Counted from the stretch's first letter, positions 8,112-17,995 are shown. The stretch: 48,067 nucleotides of DNA from Anaerolineales bacterium (GCA_020060485.1 JAGVAB010000077.1:1-48067); one strand, 5' to 3'. Notes: generated from the sequence alone by a model not told the origin. Numbers and translations are program-made.

Positions 8112-8974
8112 ACGTAACACTGAATGCCAAAAATATGCCTGTCGAAAACAAGAAATCCAGGAAACGCGTCCCTTGGGGCAAGATCGGTTCTTATGCGGTT
8201 CTGCTGATCTTCGCCGCCTTATATGCTGGCCCACTGCTAATGCTGGTAAACACATCCTTGAAAACCATGCCGGAGTTCATGAAAAATGCTGTGGCAATTT
8301 CCCAGGGCTTAAATTTTCAGAATTTTGTGGAAGCCTGGAATAAAGCCAACTTCCCCCGTTATTTGACCAATACGTTGCTTTACACATTTTTTGCAACGCT
8401 GGTGTATGTCATCACTGCCGTATTTGTCGCCTTCCCCATTTCTCGCCGTTATGTTCGCGGGTCAAACATTATCCTGACCTTGTTCGTCATCGCCCTGTTT
8501 TTGCCACCAGCCTTGATTCCGCAATTTCAATTGATGTTGAGCTTGGGATTGTACAACAACCCGGTAGGCTACATCATGCTCTTTCTGACCAACCCTATCG
8601 GCATTGTCATTCTCGTCAATTACATCAAAACGGTACCCAAAGAACTGGATGAAGCAGCAGCCCTCGATGGATGTGGCTATTTCCGCTTTGTAACTTCCAT
8701 TGTCTTTCCTTTAATCCGGCCAGCTGTTGCCACCATTGCTGTATTGCACGCCATTGGCATCTGGAACGAGTTGGTGCTGCCTACCATCTACCTGACGAAT
8801 CAGAAATACTATCCAATTACCCGCGGAATGATCGTCTTCCAGGGTGTCTATGGCAGCAATTGGCCAACTCTGGCGGCAGCAGCGCTCATCATGACCTTTC
8901 CCATGCTGCTCATCTTTCTGCTGTTGCAGCGTTATATCATCGGTGGACTTACACAGGGAGCTGTCAAAGGATAG
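8108..8974 (+). CDS. Sugar ABC transporter permease, MalG/UgpE type
   Basis: This second permease has 288 residues, six predicted transmembrane helices and the EAA loop ELDEAAALDGCGYFRFVTSI near residue 180. It pairs with the upstream permease to form the membrane channel. The ATGA overlap at 8108-8111 supports translational coupling. It ends about 130 bases before a hairpin and the first GH16 gene. Confidence 0.93.
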   Translation: MNVTLNAKNMPVENKKSRKRVPWGKIGSYAVLLIFAALYAGPLLMLVNTSLKTMPEFMKNAVAISQGLNFQNFVEAWNKANFPRYLTNTLLYTFFATLVYVITAVFVAFPISRRYVRGSNIILTLFVIALFLPPALIPQFQLMLSLGLYNNPVGYIMLFLTNPIGIVILVNYIKTVPKELDEAAALDGCGYFRFVTSIVFPLIRPAVATIAVLHAIGIWNELVLPTIYLTNQKYYPITRGMIVFQGVYGSNWPTLAAAALIMTFPMLLIFLLLQRYIIGGLTQGAVKG

Positions 8975-9105
8975 TTACAAAAAAACGCGATTTGGTTTGT
9001 CGGGCAAAACTGCTCTTGAATAGTTGTGGCTGATAATCCAGCGATGCCAGCGGCAACATAAACAAGATTTCTGCGATTACCTGTACGTTCCCAAGCACAT
9101 AACAC

Positions 9106-9134
9106 TAGCGTGCTGTCTTTTTGGCAGCACGCTA
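9106..9134 (+). terminator. Hairpin between transporter genes and GH16 gene
   Basis: TAGCGTGCTG (9106-9115) pairs perfectly with 9125-9134 around a T-rich loop. No good T-tail follows (ACTTTGCC), so it is a weak terminator or processing site that could separate the expression of transporter and glucanase. The interval 8975-9170 shows no gene. Confidence 0.45.
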
Positions 9135-9170
9135 ACTTTGCCACAAATATTTGAAAGGTGGATCTGTTTC

Positions 9171-9896
9171 ATGAAGAGCAACCCATGGCTTTTGGTCTGG
9201 CAGGATGAATTTGATGGATCAGAGATTGACCGCACAAAATGGCACCTGGATGTAGGTTACACCGGAGCCAGTAATGAAGAATCCCAAATCTACACCGACC
9301 GTCCCGAAAATGTACGCCTTGAAAACGGATGCCTGATAATTGAAGCCCGAAAGGAAGCACATCAAGGATTTGAGTACACTTCAGCTCGTGTGCATACCGA
9401 AAACCTGCACGCCTGGGAATTTGGCAGAATAGAAGCCCGCATTCGTATTCCGTCTGGTCAAGGCCTTTGGCCGGCATTCTGGATGCTGGGAGTAGACCGG
9501 ATTACCAAAGGTTGGCCTGAATGCGGAGAAATCGACATCATGGAGAATATCGGCAAGCAGCCCCAAACGGTGCGCGGCACCATCCATGGACCTGGGTATT
9601 TCCGGGATGACAGCATTGGCAAAGATTTCCACAAACCCGGAGAAGAATTCGCCAACGATTTTCATCGCTACGCAGTGGAATGGGAACCCAACCAGATCCG
9701 CTGGTTTGTAGACCAATCTCTTTATAACACCCTCACCCCTAACGACGTGCCTGGGAAATGGGTGTTCGATCATCCATTTTATATCCTGCTGAATATGGCG
9801 GTCGGTGGAGTATGGCCTGGTTATCCTGATGAAACAACCACCTTTCCACAGTTCATGCATGTTGATTATGTGCGAGTATATGCCAGAAAGAGTTGA
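9171..9896 (+). CDS. GH16 beta-glucanase without signal peptide
   Basis: About 241 residues form a single GH16 beta-jelly-roll domain. The retaining catalytic motif ExDxxE is present as E120-I-D122-I-M-E125. The conserved entry strand WQDEFDG and the substrate-side segment GLWPAFWMLG also match laminarinase/lichenase-like GH16 enzymes. The ATG at 9171 follows AAAGGTGG, and longer upstream frames lack a signal peptide as well. The enzyme therefore appears cytoplasmic, unlike its tandem paralogue. It would cut imported beta-1,3(-1,4)-oligoglucans internally and supply the phosphorylases downstream. Confidence 0.9.
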   Translation: MKSNPWLLVWQDEFDGSEIDRTKWHLDVGYTGASNEESQIYTDRPENVRLENGCLIIEARKEAHQGFEYTSARVHTENLHAWEFGRIEARIRIPSGQGLWPAFWMLGVDRITKGWPECGEIDIMENIGKQPQTVRGTIHGPGYFRDDSIGKDFHKPGEEFANDFHRYAVEWEPNQIRWFVDQSLYNTLTPNDVPGKWVFDHPFYILLNMAVGGVWPGYPDETTTFPQFMHVDYVRVYARKS

Positions 9897-9900
9897 TAGT

Positions 9901-10722
9901 GTGAAAAAGAAAACCGGAATTCAGCTGTGGGTTGCATTCCTTTTGATCGCCTCGATCGTCTCTTGCAACCCCGGATTGTTTATAGCCAAGCCCACCCCAA
10001 TCACTGTGCCGGATGGTTGGAACTTGGTCTGGCAGGATGAATTTGACGGCAAAAAGATCGATACCAAAAACTGGACCTATGACATCGGCGGCTGGGGATG
10101 GGGAAATGGCGAATTGCAATTCTACACCTCGCGCCCGGAAAATGCCCGTCTGGAAGATGGCTTGCTCGTCATTGAAGCCAGGCAGGAAAAATTTGAGGAT
10201 TCTTACTACACATCTGCTCGTCTTAAGACCCAGGGACTTCAAGAGTTCCACTATGGCCGTATTGAAGCACGCATTAAAGTACCCGAAGGCAAAGGATTGT
10301 GGCCAGCTTTCTGGATGCTCGGATCCAATTTTGATGGCAGCAACTGGCCGGACTGCGGTGAAATTGACATTATGGAGTATATCGGCAAAGAGCCGGATTT
10401 GATCATGGGAACCTTGCATGGCCCGGGATATTCTGGTGCATTGGGTTTCAGCCAGTGGAACCGGCAAAAATACAACATAGCAGATGAGTTTCACACGTAT
10501 GCCATTGAATGGGAACCTGACCAGATCCGCTGGTATTTTGATAATGAAGAATACTTTGTTGTCAACCGCGAAGATGTTGGCGAGCGGGCATGGCCTTTTG
10601 ACCAGCCATTCTTCATTATCCTCAATCTGGCCGTTGGAGGGGTGCTGCCCGGCCCGGTGGGGCTGGATACAGAATTCCCCACCCGTTTATATGTTGACTA
10701 TGTGCGCGTATATCAAAGATGA
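9901..10722 (+). CDS. GH16 beta-glucanase, secreted lipoprotein
   Basis: The protein starts at GTG 9901 (an ATG at 9880 is a weaker alternative) with a basic N-region and hydrophobic core ending in the lipobox SIVSC, so it is anchored outside the membrane. The GH16 domain follows, with the WQDEFDG entry strand and the catalytic motif E154-I-D156-I-M-E159. It is a clear tandem paralogue of the preceding gene. The four-base spacing after that gene's stop implies co-transcription. Its role is most likely to cleave extracellular laminarin-like or mixed-linkage glucan into pieces that the adjacent ABC transporter can import. Confidence 0.9.
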   Translation: MKKKTGIQLWVAFLLIASIVSCNPGLFIAKPTPITVPDGWNLVWQDEFDGKKIDTKNWTYDIGGWGWGNGELQFYTSRPENARLEDGLLVIEARQEKFEDSYYTSARLKTQGLQEFHYGRIEARIKVPEGKGLWPAFWMLGSNFDGSNWPDCGEIDIMEYIGKEPDLIMGTLHGPGYSGALGFSQWNRQKYNIADEFHTYAIEWEPDQIRWYFDNEEYFVVNREDVGERAWPFDQPFFIILNLAVGGVLPGPVGLDTEFPTRLYVDYVRVYQR

Positions 10723-10844
10723 GGTTCTTGCAGCATAGCGGGCGCGGGTGTCGAAATTACGGGCGCGCCTGTATCATCCACGCCATTTCGCGTTAAAGCG
10801 TTCATCCTCAAATTCTTTCATGCCGCAGAAAGTTCAGTGTACCA

Positions 10845-13800
10845 ATGAATAAAATGCATCTTGACAGCCTGAATCGCTTCATCATTCCTGATTATCAGCA
10901 AAAAAGGCCTTTTACCAATATGCTGCCCGGCATTGCAGGCCCTTTGGGGATCCCAATGTGGGTGTTCTATGTAAATCGCGGACAAGCCATCACCAGCTTT
11001 GGCGTCGAAAACAAAGATCATCCGATCATGGAATTTCAACCCGCCAACAAAGCCTATCAATCAACTCCCTTGCTGGGCTTCCGGACATTCATTAAAACGA
11101 TTACCGGCAACTCGCAATCCATTTACGAACCCTTTTCAGGCGACGCAGAATCAGCAGCTCAACGCATGATCATTTCCCTGAATGAATTGGAACTGGTGGA
11201 AGAAAACCAGCAGCATGGTTTTAAGGTGGAAATCCTGTACTTCAATCTGCCTGAAGAACCGGTTGCAGGTCTTGTTCGCCAGGTGAAGATTTCGAATCTG
11301 GCAAACCGCCCCACCAATCTGGAAATCATTGACGGGATGCCAGCCATGATGCCCTATGGTGTAACCAATAAAGCATTAAAAGAAACCAGCAGAACATTGG
11401 AAGCCTGGGTAAATGTCTCCAACCAGGAAAACAACTTCCCCTACTTCCAACTGCGCTCCACCCTGCTGGATACTGAGGAAATCAAGCCTATTGAGGCAGT
11501 AAATTTTTCACATGCCTTTGTCTCCCAAAATGGTGTGCCCATTCCCCTCAGCACAATTGTTCAGCCAGAGGTTGTTTTCGGCCAGGATACTGCCTTACGT
11601 TTTCCTGCCAACTTTGAAAAAAATAGCTTGCAGGAATTGATCGAAAAATCTCCATACGCAGATGGAAGAATTCCTTGTTCATTCTTTGCATTTTCAACTA
11701 TGCTGCCGCCACTTGAATCCGTCACGCTCTACAGTATTTATGGCTATGCGAAGCATCGCTTGGCGCTGCACAAAGCCGCCCTCCCTTTGACAACAGAAGC
11801 CTATTTCCAGCAAAAACGAAAAATAGCAACAGAGATAGCAGAAGGTCTCACCAATCCCATACAAACCAAAACCAGTTCCCCCGAATTTGATGCCTACTGC
11901 AAACAAACTTTTTTAGACAATGTACTGCGCGGAGGCTGGCCTGTTCTTCTTGGCAGCCCGCAAAAGCCGGTCATTTATCATATCTATTCCCGCAAACACG
12001 GTGACCCGGAACGAGATTACAACGCGTTTTTCCTTGCCCCTGAATTTTTTTCACAAGGGAATGGAAATTTTCGTGATGTTAACCAGAACCGCCGGCATGA
12101 AGTATGGTTCAATCCCCGTGTTAAAGATAGCAACATCAAATCCTTCATGAGCCTCATCCAGACAGATGGGTACAACCCGCTGGTTGTCAAAGGCAGCAAG
12201 TTCTGGATGGATCAAGAAAAAATGTCCCCGCTGCTCAAACTGGTTGTCCAGCCGGACAAGATCATCCCCTTCCTACAAAACCCATTTACGCCAGGTTCCC
12301 TGCTGGATTTCCTTGACCAGCATGACATTGCACTTCACACCTCGGCGGTAGATTTCCTGCATCTGGCGCTGCAAGCTGCTGAACAATGCTTCGATGCCGA
12401 TTTTGGAGAAGGCTACTGGACCGATCACTGGACCTATAATCTGGATCTGATCCACAGTTTTCTGGCAATTTATCCTGACGAGCGCGAAAATATGCTCTTT
12501 GAACGAAAAGATATCCCGTTCTTTGAAAGCCCTGCTTTTGTGCAACCGCGCAGTAAAAAATATGTACTGGTCGGCGGCCAGCCGCGCCAGTACAATGCAA
12601 TTACTTGGGATACGGAAAAGGCTGCCCTGATCGCCAGCCGACAAAAAGCCCACAAACTGATGCGCTCAGAAAACGGGTACGGCCCCATCTTTTTCACTTC
12701 TGTTTTTGTAAAATTGACGATCCTGGCCTTGCTCAAATTCTCAACCATGGACCCCATGGGAATGGGCATTGAGATGGAAGCAGGAAAGCCCAGTTGGTGT
12801 GATGCGCTGAACGGATTGCCGGGTCTTTTTGGATCCTCCATGTCGGAGACCTTTGAGCTTTCACTGCTTCTCGATTTCCTGCTGGAACAAATGCCAAAAA
12901 ACGGCTCAGTAGAATTACCGGTTGAAGTTCAAAAATTGATGCGGAGCGTCACCAACCTCCTGCAAGAGTCTCAAACATCCCAAAGCAATGATCGCGACTT
13001 CCTGTATTGGGATGCCGTTGCGGCCGCCCGTGAAACCTATCGTGAAGAAACACGGTTTGGATTTAACGGTCAGATCGTCTCTGTACCTTTCTGCAATTTG
13101 TTGGATACTCTGAGATTGTTTTGGGAGAAAGTGCAGGCTGGCATTCAACGCGCCGTGGATGAAAATGGCGGGATATCCCCAACCTACTTCACGTATTCAA
13201 TCAAGGAATACGATATTCTCCACAACACAAACGGAGAAATCCTCAAAGATAAACAACAACGCCCGTATCTGCGCGCCCGCGGCTTTGGGCAAAAGACTTT
13301 ACCCCTGTTTCTGGAAGCGCCGGTTCACATGCTTAAGACGGTAAAGCAAAAATCAGCAGCACAAACAATCCACCAGAAAATCAGGGATAGTGACCTCTAC
13401 GATCCTGCCCTCAAGATGTACAAAACCAACGTGTCGCTTGAGAAACAAACCTTTGAGATCGGACGCCTGCGTGTATTTACCCCAGGATGGCTTGAAAATG
13501 AATCCATCTTTCTGCACATGGAATACAAGTATCTGCTGGAGCTGTTAAAGGCCGGCCTGTATCGGGAATTTTTTGAGGACTTCTCTCATGCATTGATTGC
13601 TTTCCAGGATCCGGTTCGCTATGGACGCAGCCCATTGGAAAACTCATCTTTCCTTGTCAGCAGCGCACACCCAGACAAGACCCTGCATGGCAATGGATTT
13701 GTGGCACGATTGACCGGTGCAACGGCCGAATTCCTTCATATATGGAATTTGATGATGATTGGCAAAAATCCGTTCACCATCGATAACGGTGAATTATGCC

Positions 13801-14057
13801 TGCAACTTCAGCCAGCGCTTCCAGGTTGGCTTTTTGATCAGGAAGGCAAGCTCAGTTTTACCCTGTTCGGACAATGCACCGTGACCTGTTTCAATCCACA
13901 AAAAAAAGATACCTTTGCTGAAAATGTAATACCTCAAACCATGCATATTTTCATCGGCGACGAAAAAATCGAAATTCAGGGGAATCGGATCAGCTCTCCT
14001 TATGCAGCGTTAGTGCGCGAAGGCAGCGTTCGCCGCATTGATGTCTTCTTTGCATGA
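10845..14057 (+). CDS. Large clan GH-Q-type oligoglucan phosphorylase-like protein
   Basis: The 1070-residue protein belongs to the broad GH94/GH149/GH161-like group: an N-terminal beta-sandwich followed by an (alpha/alpha)6 barrel. The segment KPSWCDALNGLPGLFGSS (D653) lines up with the DWNDG catalytic loop of GH94 enzymes, and D653 is the probable general acid. The length exceeds classical cellobiose phosphorylases and fits the longer beta-1,3- or beta-1,2-oligoglucan phosphorylases. No signal peptide is present, so it is cytoplasmic. With two GH16 enzymes and a GH94 enzyme alongside, beta-1,3-oligoglucan phosphorolysis to glucose-1-phosphate is the best guess. The exact CAZy family should be confirmed by profile search. 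Confidence 0.75.
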   Translation: MNKMHLDSLNRFIIPDYQQKRPFTNMLPGIAGPLGIPMWVFYVNRGQAITSFGVENKDHPIMEFQPANKAYQSTPLLGFRTFIKTITGNSQSIYEPFSGDAESAAQRMIISLNELELVEENQQHGFKVEILYFNLPEEPVAGLVRQVKISNLANRPTNLEIIDGMPAMMPYGVTNKALKETSRTLEAWVNVSNQENNFPYFQLRSTLLDTEEIKPIEAVNFSHAFVSQNGVPIPLSTIVQPEVVFGQDTALRFPANFEKNSLQELIEKSPYADGRIPCSFFAFSTMLPPLESVTLYSIYGYAKHRLALHKAALPLTTEAYFQQKRKIATEIAEGLTNPIQTKTSSPEFDAYCKQTFLDNVLRGGWPVLLGSPQKPVIYHIYSRKHGDPERDYNAFFLAPEFFSQGNGNFRDVNQNRRHEVWFNPRVKDSNIKSFMSLIQTDGYNPLVVKGSKFWMDQEKMSPLLKLVVQPDKIIPFLQNPFTPGSLLDFLDQHDIALHTSAVDFLHLALQAAEQCFDADFGEGYWTDHWTYNLDLIHSFLAIYPDERENMLFERKDIPFFESPAFVQPRSKKYVLVGGQPRQYNAITWDTEKAALIASRQKAHKLMRSENGYGPIFFTSVFVKLTILALLKFSTMDPMGMGIEMEAGKPSWCDALNGLPGLFGSSMSETFELSLLLDFLLEQMPKNGSVELPVEVQKLMRSVTNLLQESQTSQSNDRDFLYWDAVAAARETYREETRFGFNGQIVSVPFCNLLDTLRLFWEKVQAGIQRAVDENGGISPTYFTYSIKEYDILHNTNGEILKDKQQRPYLRARGFGQKTLPLFLEAPVHMLKTVKQKSAAQTIHQKIRDSDLYDPALKMYKTNVSLEKQTFEIGRLRVFTPGWLENESIFLHMEYKYLLELLKAGLYREFFEDFSHALIAFQDPVRYGRSPLENSSFLVSSAHPDKTLHGNGFVARLTGATAEFLHIWNLMMIGKNPFTIDNGELCLQLQPALPGWLFDQEGKLSFTLFGQCTVTCFNPQKKDTFAENVIPQTMHIFIGDEKIEIQGNRISSPYAALVREGSVRRIDVFFA

Positions 14058-14090
14058 TGACAGATTCTCTATGGCTGAGAGGAAATTAAG

Positions 14091-16826
14091 ATGACCAATA
14101 CCTGCGAATTTATGAATGATGACGGCACTTTTGAACTGACCGCGCCACACAAAACCAATGCGCTCTATTTTCCCCTGATGAATGAAGCAGGCATGATCTC
14201 CGCCCTGACACCCTTGCTGCACGGCGACATCAAAACCGGGCAACACACCTTCCTGACTGCACCCGTTTCTGTGGAAGATCTGCACAATACCCGATCTGCG
14301 CGAAACTTCTGGCTTTCCTTTGCAAAGTCTGAAGCATGGTCGGCGACTGGTAACGCCGCCCCGCAGATTGCAAAGAATTTTCTCGCGGACGAAGAGGAAA
14401 CAGTAACCTTGAATGCCGGGTTTCTGTGGCACAAGGTTACGCGCATCAATCAAAAACGCGGCATCAAGGCAGAAATCACCAACTTTATCCCCCACTCTGC
14501 AGATCAGGTCGAATTGATGGGGGTCCGCCTGACCAACATTTCTGACCATCCGCTTTGCTTCACTCCCACAGCAGCCATCCCCATCTACGGGCGCTCAGCC
14601 GACAACCTTCGCGACCACAGACACGTGACCTCGCTTTTACATCGAATATCTTGCAGCCAATATGGCGTCACAGTATGCCCAACCCTCAGCTTTGATGAAC
14701 GCGGCCACCAGCCCAATCACACAAGGTATCACATCCTTGGCGTCGAATCGGACAGCACACCGCCTGTTGGGTTCTTCCCGCTTTTGGAAGATTTCATCGG
14801 TGAAGGCGGCAGCCTGGATTGGCCTGCAGCGGTAGTCAAACCAATGGATTGCTGCGCCCAAGCCGGAGATAACTTTGAAGGGTTTGAGGCAATAGGCGGG
14901 TTGCGCTTTAAAAATATCCGGTTATCACCCGGCGACTCTCGCTCATATATCCTCATCCTTGGCATCCAGACAGATGAAAGCGGTTCCAATGATCTGATCT
15001 CGACCTATGGGAGTCAACAAAAATTTGACCAATGGCTGCAAAAAACCAGGAACTATTGGCAAGAAACACTGGGAAAATTATCCTTTCATACGGGGGAAGA
15101 AACCTTCAACCAGTGGCTGAAATGGGTGTCCATTCAACCTGTGCTGCGCCGGCGTCTCGGCAACTCTTTCCTGCCTTACCATGATTATGGAAAAGGCGGG
15201 CGTGGATGGCGGGATTTGTGGCAGGATGTGCTCGGTTTGTTAATCATGGAAAACAGACAAGTGGGTCATTTGCTTTTGGATTATTTTGCTGGCGTTCGCA
15301 TGGATGGCAGCAATGCCACCATTATTGGCAACCTGCCAGGTGAATTCAAGGCAGACCGCAATAACATTCCGCGGGTATGGATGGATCACGGTGCATGGCC
15401 TTTGCTGACCACAGCCCTCTACATTGACCAGACCGGCGATCTCGATTTCCTGCTTAAAGACCAAGCCTATTTCAAAGACCAGCTGGCGAACAGAGCGCAA
15501 GTGATCGACAAGCAATGGGACCCCTCACAAGGCACCCGGCAGCGTATCGTATCCGGCGAAGAATACCAGGGAACGGTATTGGAACACCTGCTGGTGCAGC
15601 ACCTGACTGCATTTTTCAATGTCGGAGAACACAATATCATTAGACTTGAAGGAGCAGACTGGAATGATGGCATGGACATGGCTTCTCAGCGAGGGGAAAG
15701 TGTCGCTTTCACCGCTCTGTATGCTGGTAATTTGCACAAAATCGGCCAACTGATCGATGAGCTTCATCAACAAGGAACACAAGAAATCTGCCTCGCCGAT
15801 GAACTGCTTCTCTTGTTGGACACCTTAAACGAAAAAGTGAATTACCATGCTGTTGAGGAAAAGCAATGCAGGCTTGATGCATATTTCTCCAAAGTCCAGC
15901 ACACCCTGTCAGGCAAGAAAACTGCTGTGCCGCTGAGTGACCTGGCTGCCGATGTTTACACCAAGGCAGAATGGCTTAAAGATCACCTGCGAAAACAGGA
16001 ATGGATCATCAGCCAACAGGGGCAGCAGTGGTTCAATGGGTACTACGACAATGACGGCTGTCGCCTTGAAGGAGACCATCCAAATGGCTTGCGCATGACA
16101 CTGACCGGACAGGTCTTTCCCCTGATGAGCGGGGTCGCCACCCATGCGCAGGCAGAAGAAATGATCCAGAGCATAGAATGCTGTCTTTTTGATGAAAAGG
16201 CGGGCGGATATCGACTGAACACGAATTTCAATGAAGTCTTAATGAACATGGGACGGTGTTTTGGCTTTGCCTTCGGTCACAAAGAAAACGGGGCTGTGTT
16301 TTGTCATATGGACGTTATGTACGCCTATGCTTTGTACGAAAGAGGCTTTGCGCAGCAGGGTTTTAAGGTACTGAATTCCCTCTTCCAGCACAGCAAGAAT
16401 TTTCCCATCAGCCGCTCATATCCCGGCCTCCCTGAATACTTTGATTCCCGTGGGCGCGGCGTGTACCCCTACTTGACGGGTTCAGCAAGCTGGTATCTGC
16501 TTACTTTGTTGACCAAAGCTTTTGGGGTTTATGGCCACATGGGAGATTTGATCATCCAGCCAAAATTGGTGAAACAACAATTTGATGAAGAAGGAAATGC
16601 CTGTGTTCGCATGTGGTTTGCTGAAAGGTCTTTGGAAATAACGTATAGAAATCCGCAGCTTCTGGAATACGGAGAATACAAGATTGAAACCATTTCCATC
16701 AATGAGCTAAGCACATGCTCAGAACCATTCGCGCAAGGCATCAAGATTCCCAGATCAGCCATCGAAAACCTTGCGCCCGGTGTTCTTCACCGGGTGAACG
16801 TGCACCTTGGCAGTAAGGCGGCCTGA
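14091..16826 (+). CDS. GH94-family disaccharide phosphorylase (candidate laminaribiose phosphorylase)
   Basis: The 911-residue protein carries the GH94 barrel hallmarks: GGRGWRDLWQD near residue 370, VWMDHGAWPLL, and the catalytic loop GADWNDGMDM with D523 and D526. The C-terminal GHMGDLIIQPKL strand is typical of the family's last beta-domain. GH94 enzymes use phosphate to split beta-glucosides into alpha-glucose-1-phosphate plus a shortened acceptor, saving ATP. It has no signal peptide. It begins 33 bases after the preceding phosphorylase, with GAGAGGAAAT upstream. In a glucan locus the substrate is probably laminaribiose or cellobiose. Confidence 0.9.
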   Translation: MTNTCEFMNDDGTFELTAPHKTNALYFPLMNEAGMISALTPLLHGDIKTGQHTFLTAPVSVEDLHNTRSARNFWLSFAKSEAWSATGNAAPQIAKNFLADEEETVTLNAGFLWHKVTRINQKRGIKAEITNFIPHSADQVELMGVRLTNISDHPLCFTPTAAIPIYGRSADNLRDHRHVTSLLHRISCSQYGVTVCPTLSFDERGHQPNHTRYHILGVESDSTPPVGFFPLLEDFIGEGGSLDWPAAVVKPMDCCAQAGDNFEGFEAIGGLRFKNIRLSPGDSRSYILILGIQTDESGSNDLISTYGSQQKFDQWLQKTRNYWQETLGKLSFHTGEETFNQWLKWVSIQPVLRRRLGNSFLPYHDYGKGGRGWRDLWQDVLGLLIMENRQVGHLLLDYFAGVRMDGSNATIIGNLPGEFKADRNNIPRVWMDHGAWPLLTTALYIDQTGDLDFLLKDQAYFKDQLANRAQVIDKQWDPSQGTRQRIVSGEEYQGTVLEHLLVQHLTAFFNVGEHNIIRLEGADWNDGMDMASQRGESVAFTALYAGNLHKIGQLIDELHQQGTQEICLADELLLLLDTLNEKVNYHAVEEKQCRLDAYFSKVQHTLSGKKTAVPLSDLAADVYTKAEWLKDHLRKQEWIISQQGQQWFNGYYDNDGCRLEGDHPNGLRMTLTGQVFPLMSGVATHAQAEEMIQSIECCLFDEKAGGYRLNTNFNEVLMNMGRCFGFAFGHKENGAVFCHMDVMYAYALYERGFAQQGFKVLNSLFQHSKNFPISRSYPGLPEYFDSRGRGVYPYLTGSASWYLLTLLTKAFGVYGHMGDLIIQPKLVKQQFDEEGNACVRMWFAERSLEITYRNPQLLEYGEYKIETISINELSTCSEPFAQGIKIPRSAIENLAPGVLHRVNVHLGSKAA

Positions 16827-16895
16827 ACATGTTAACAACGGAACATAAAACAACTGCGGGGCAACAAGCAGTGCAAAAAATGACGCTGGTGTATG

Positions 16896-16970
16896 GCTGA
16901 AAGAGCGTCGTTCTTTCAGCGCAACATCTTATTCTCCTTTCAAAGGCATCCCCCGAGTTCGGGGGATGCC
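16896..16970 (+). terminator. Two hairpins ending the glucan operon
   Basis: The first hairpin pairs GCTGAAAGA (16896-16904) with 16912-16920. The second is a perfect 11-base GC-rich stem (16945-16955 with 16960-16970, loop AGTT). Neither has a full T-tail, but their position after the last gene and before a new promoter suggests transcription termination or 3' end protection. Confidence 0.5.
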
Positions 16971-17017
16971 GGGTTAACAGATAAGAAAGAAACACCATCC
17001 CCAAAGCAAAAAATGGG

Positions 17018-17023
17018 TATAAT
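17018..17023 (+). promoter_or_regulatory. -10 element upstream of the DUF368 gene
   Basis: A perfect TATAAT lies 39 bases before the ATG at 17063. No good -35 was found at the right distance, so the promoter is only partly supported. Confidence 0.4.
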
Positions 17024-17062
17024 ACGTTGTCAATGCATCCCACAAGACTTTTGAGAGGAAAC

Positions 17063-17971
17063 ATGAACAAAAACACAAATATTGAAGACACCATAACCAC
17101 CCCGGCGGAACCTGGCCAGGTCTCTGCACAGGCAATCGAGAACAATCCACTTGTTGACTGGTTGATCCGACTGGCCAAAGGCGCCCTGGTTGGCATCGGT
17201 GCGATCGTCCCGGGTTTTTCGGGCGGTGTGCTGGCAGTGGTCTTCGGCATCTATGAACCCTTGATCCGCTTCCTGGGGAATCTGCGGGTCAAGTTTTGGC
17301 AAAATGTGCGCTACTTCCTGCCGGTGGGCATCGGGGGTGTGATCGGGGTTGTGGCCTTCTCTGCGGTTGTGGATTATGCGTTTTCCTTTTACCCGGCCCA
17401 ATTCACCTGGCTCTTCATCGGTTTCATTGCCGGCACCTTCCCATCTCTGGTCAAAGTGTCTGGAAAAGAAGGCCGCAAATCCTGGCATTGGCTGCTGCTG
17501 GCGGGGATGGTTGTCGTCACCTTCTTCTACATGCGCTGGATGGAAACCATTCAGAATGTCACCATGTTGCCCAATATCTGGGGCTGGCTGCTGAGCGGCA
17601 TCTTGATGGGCCTGGGATTGGTTGTGCCTGGCATGAGCCCTTCCAATTTTTTGATCTACCTGGGACTTTACCAGCCCATGGCGAGCGGCATCCGCCAGCT
17701 CGATCTGGCTGTCATCCTTCCCATCATGGCGGGCGTGGTCATCTGTATTTTGACTTTCGCAAAATTGTTCTCATGGCTTTTCAAAAAGGCCTATGCAATA
17801 ATGTATCATCTGATCCTTGGCATTGTGGTGGGTTCCACCGCGGCCATTATTCCGCGCGGGGTCAGCGGTTGGATGATCGCAGTCTGTGCAGTGCTCTTTG
17901 CTTTCGGAGCACTCGCCTCATACGGCCTTTCCAAACTGGACGAAAAGCACCCCCACGAGTCGCTGTTTTAG
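17063..17971 (+). CDS. DUF368 membrane protein (PopT-like polyprenyl-phosphate translocase)
   Basis: The 302-residue protein has multiple membrane helices and two internally related motifs, IGAIVPGFSGGVLAVVFGIY near residue 50 and VVPGMSPSNFLIYLGLYQPM near residue 190. This inverted pair of glycine-proline re-entrant motifs is the DUF368 signature. Recent work on the family assigns recycling of undecaprenyl phosphate across the membrane to DUF368 proteins. By family membership this protein may do the same for cell-envelope synthesis. The start at 17063 has GAGAGGAAAC upstream, which beats the longer frame starting at 17027. It is monocistronic, between a -10 element and a strong terminator. 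Confidence 0.87.
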   Translation: MNKNTNIEDTITTPAEPGQVSAQAIENNPLVDWLIRLAKGALVGIGAIVPGFSGGVLAVVFGIYEPLIRFLGNLRVKFWQNVRYFLPVGIGGVIGVVAFSAVVDYAFSFYPAQFTWLFIGFIAGTFPSLVKVSGKEGRKSWHWLLLAGMVVVTFFYMRWMETIQNVTMLPNIWGWLLSGILMGLGLVVPGMSPSNFLIYLGLYQPMASGIRQLDLAVILPIMAGVVICILTFAKLFSWLFKKAYAIMYHLILGIVVGSTAAIIPRGVSGWMIAVCAVLFAFGALASYGLSKLDEKHPHESLF

Positions 17972-17995
17972 TCTCTATTCGTCTTCCAGTTTACA

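Noticed and set aside
9024..9170. N-terminal extension of the first GH16 enzyme
   Set aside because: The extension has no signal peptide, no ribosome-binding site and unrelated composition. The ATG at 9171 follows AAAGGTGG.
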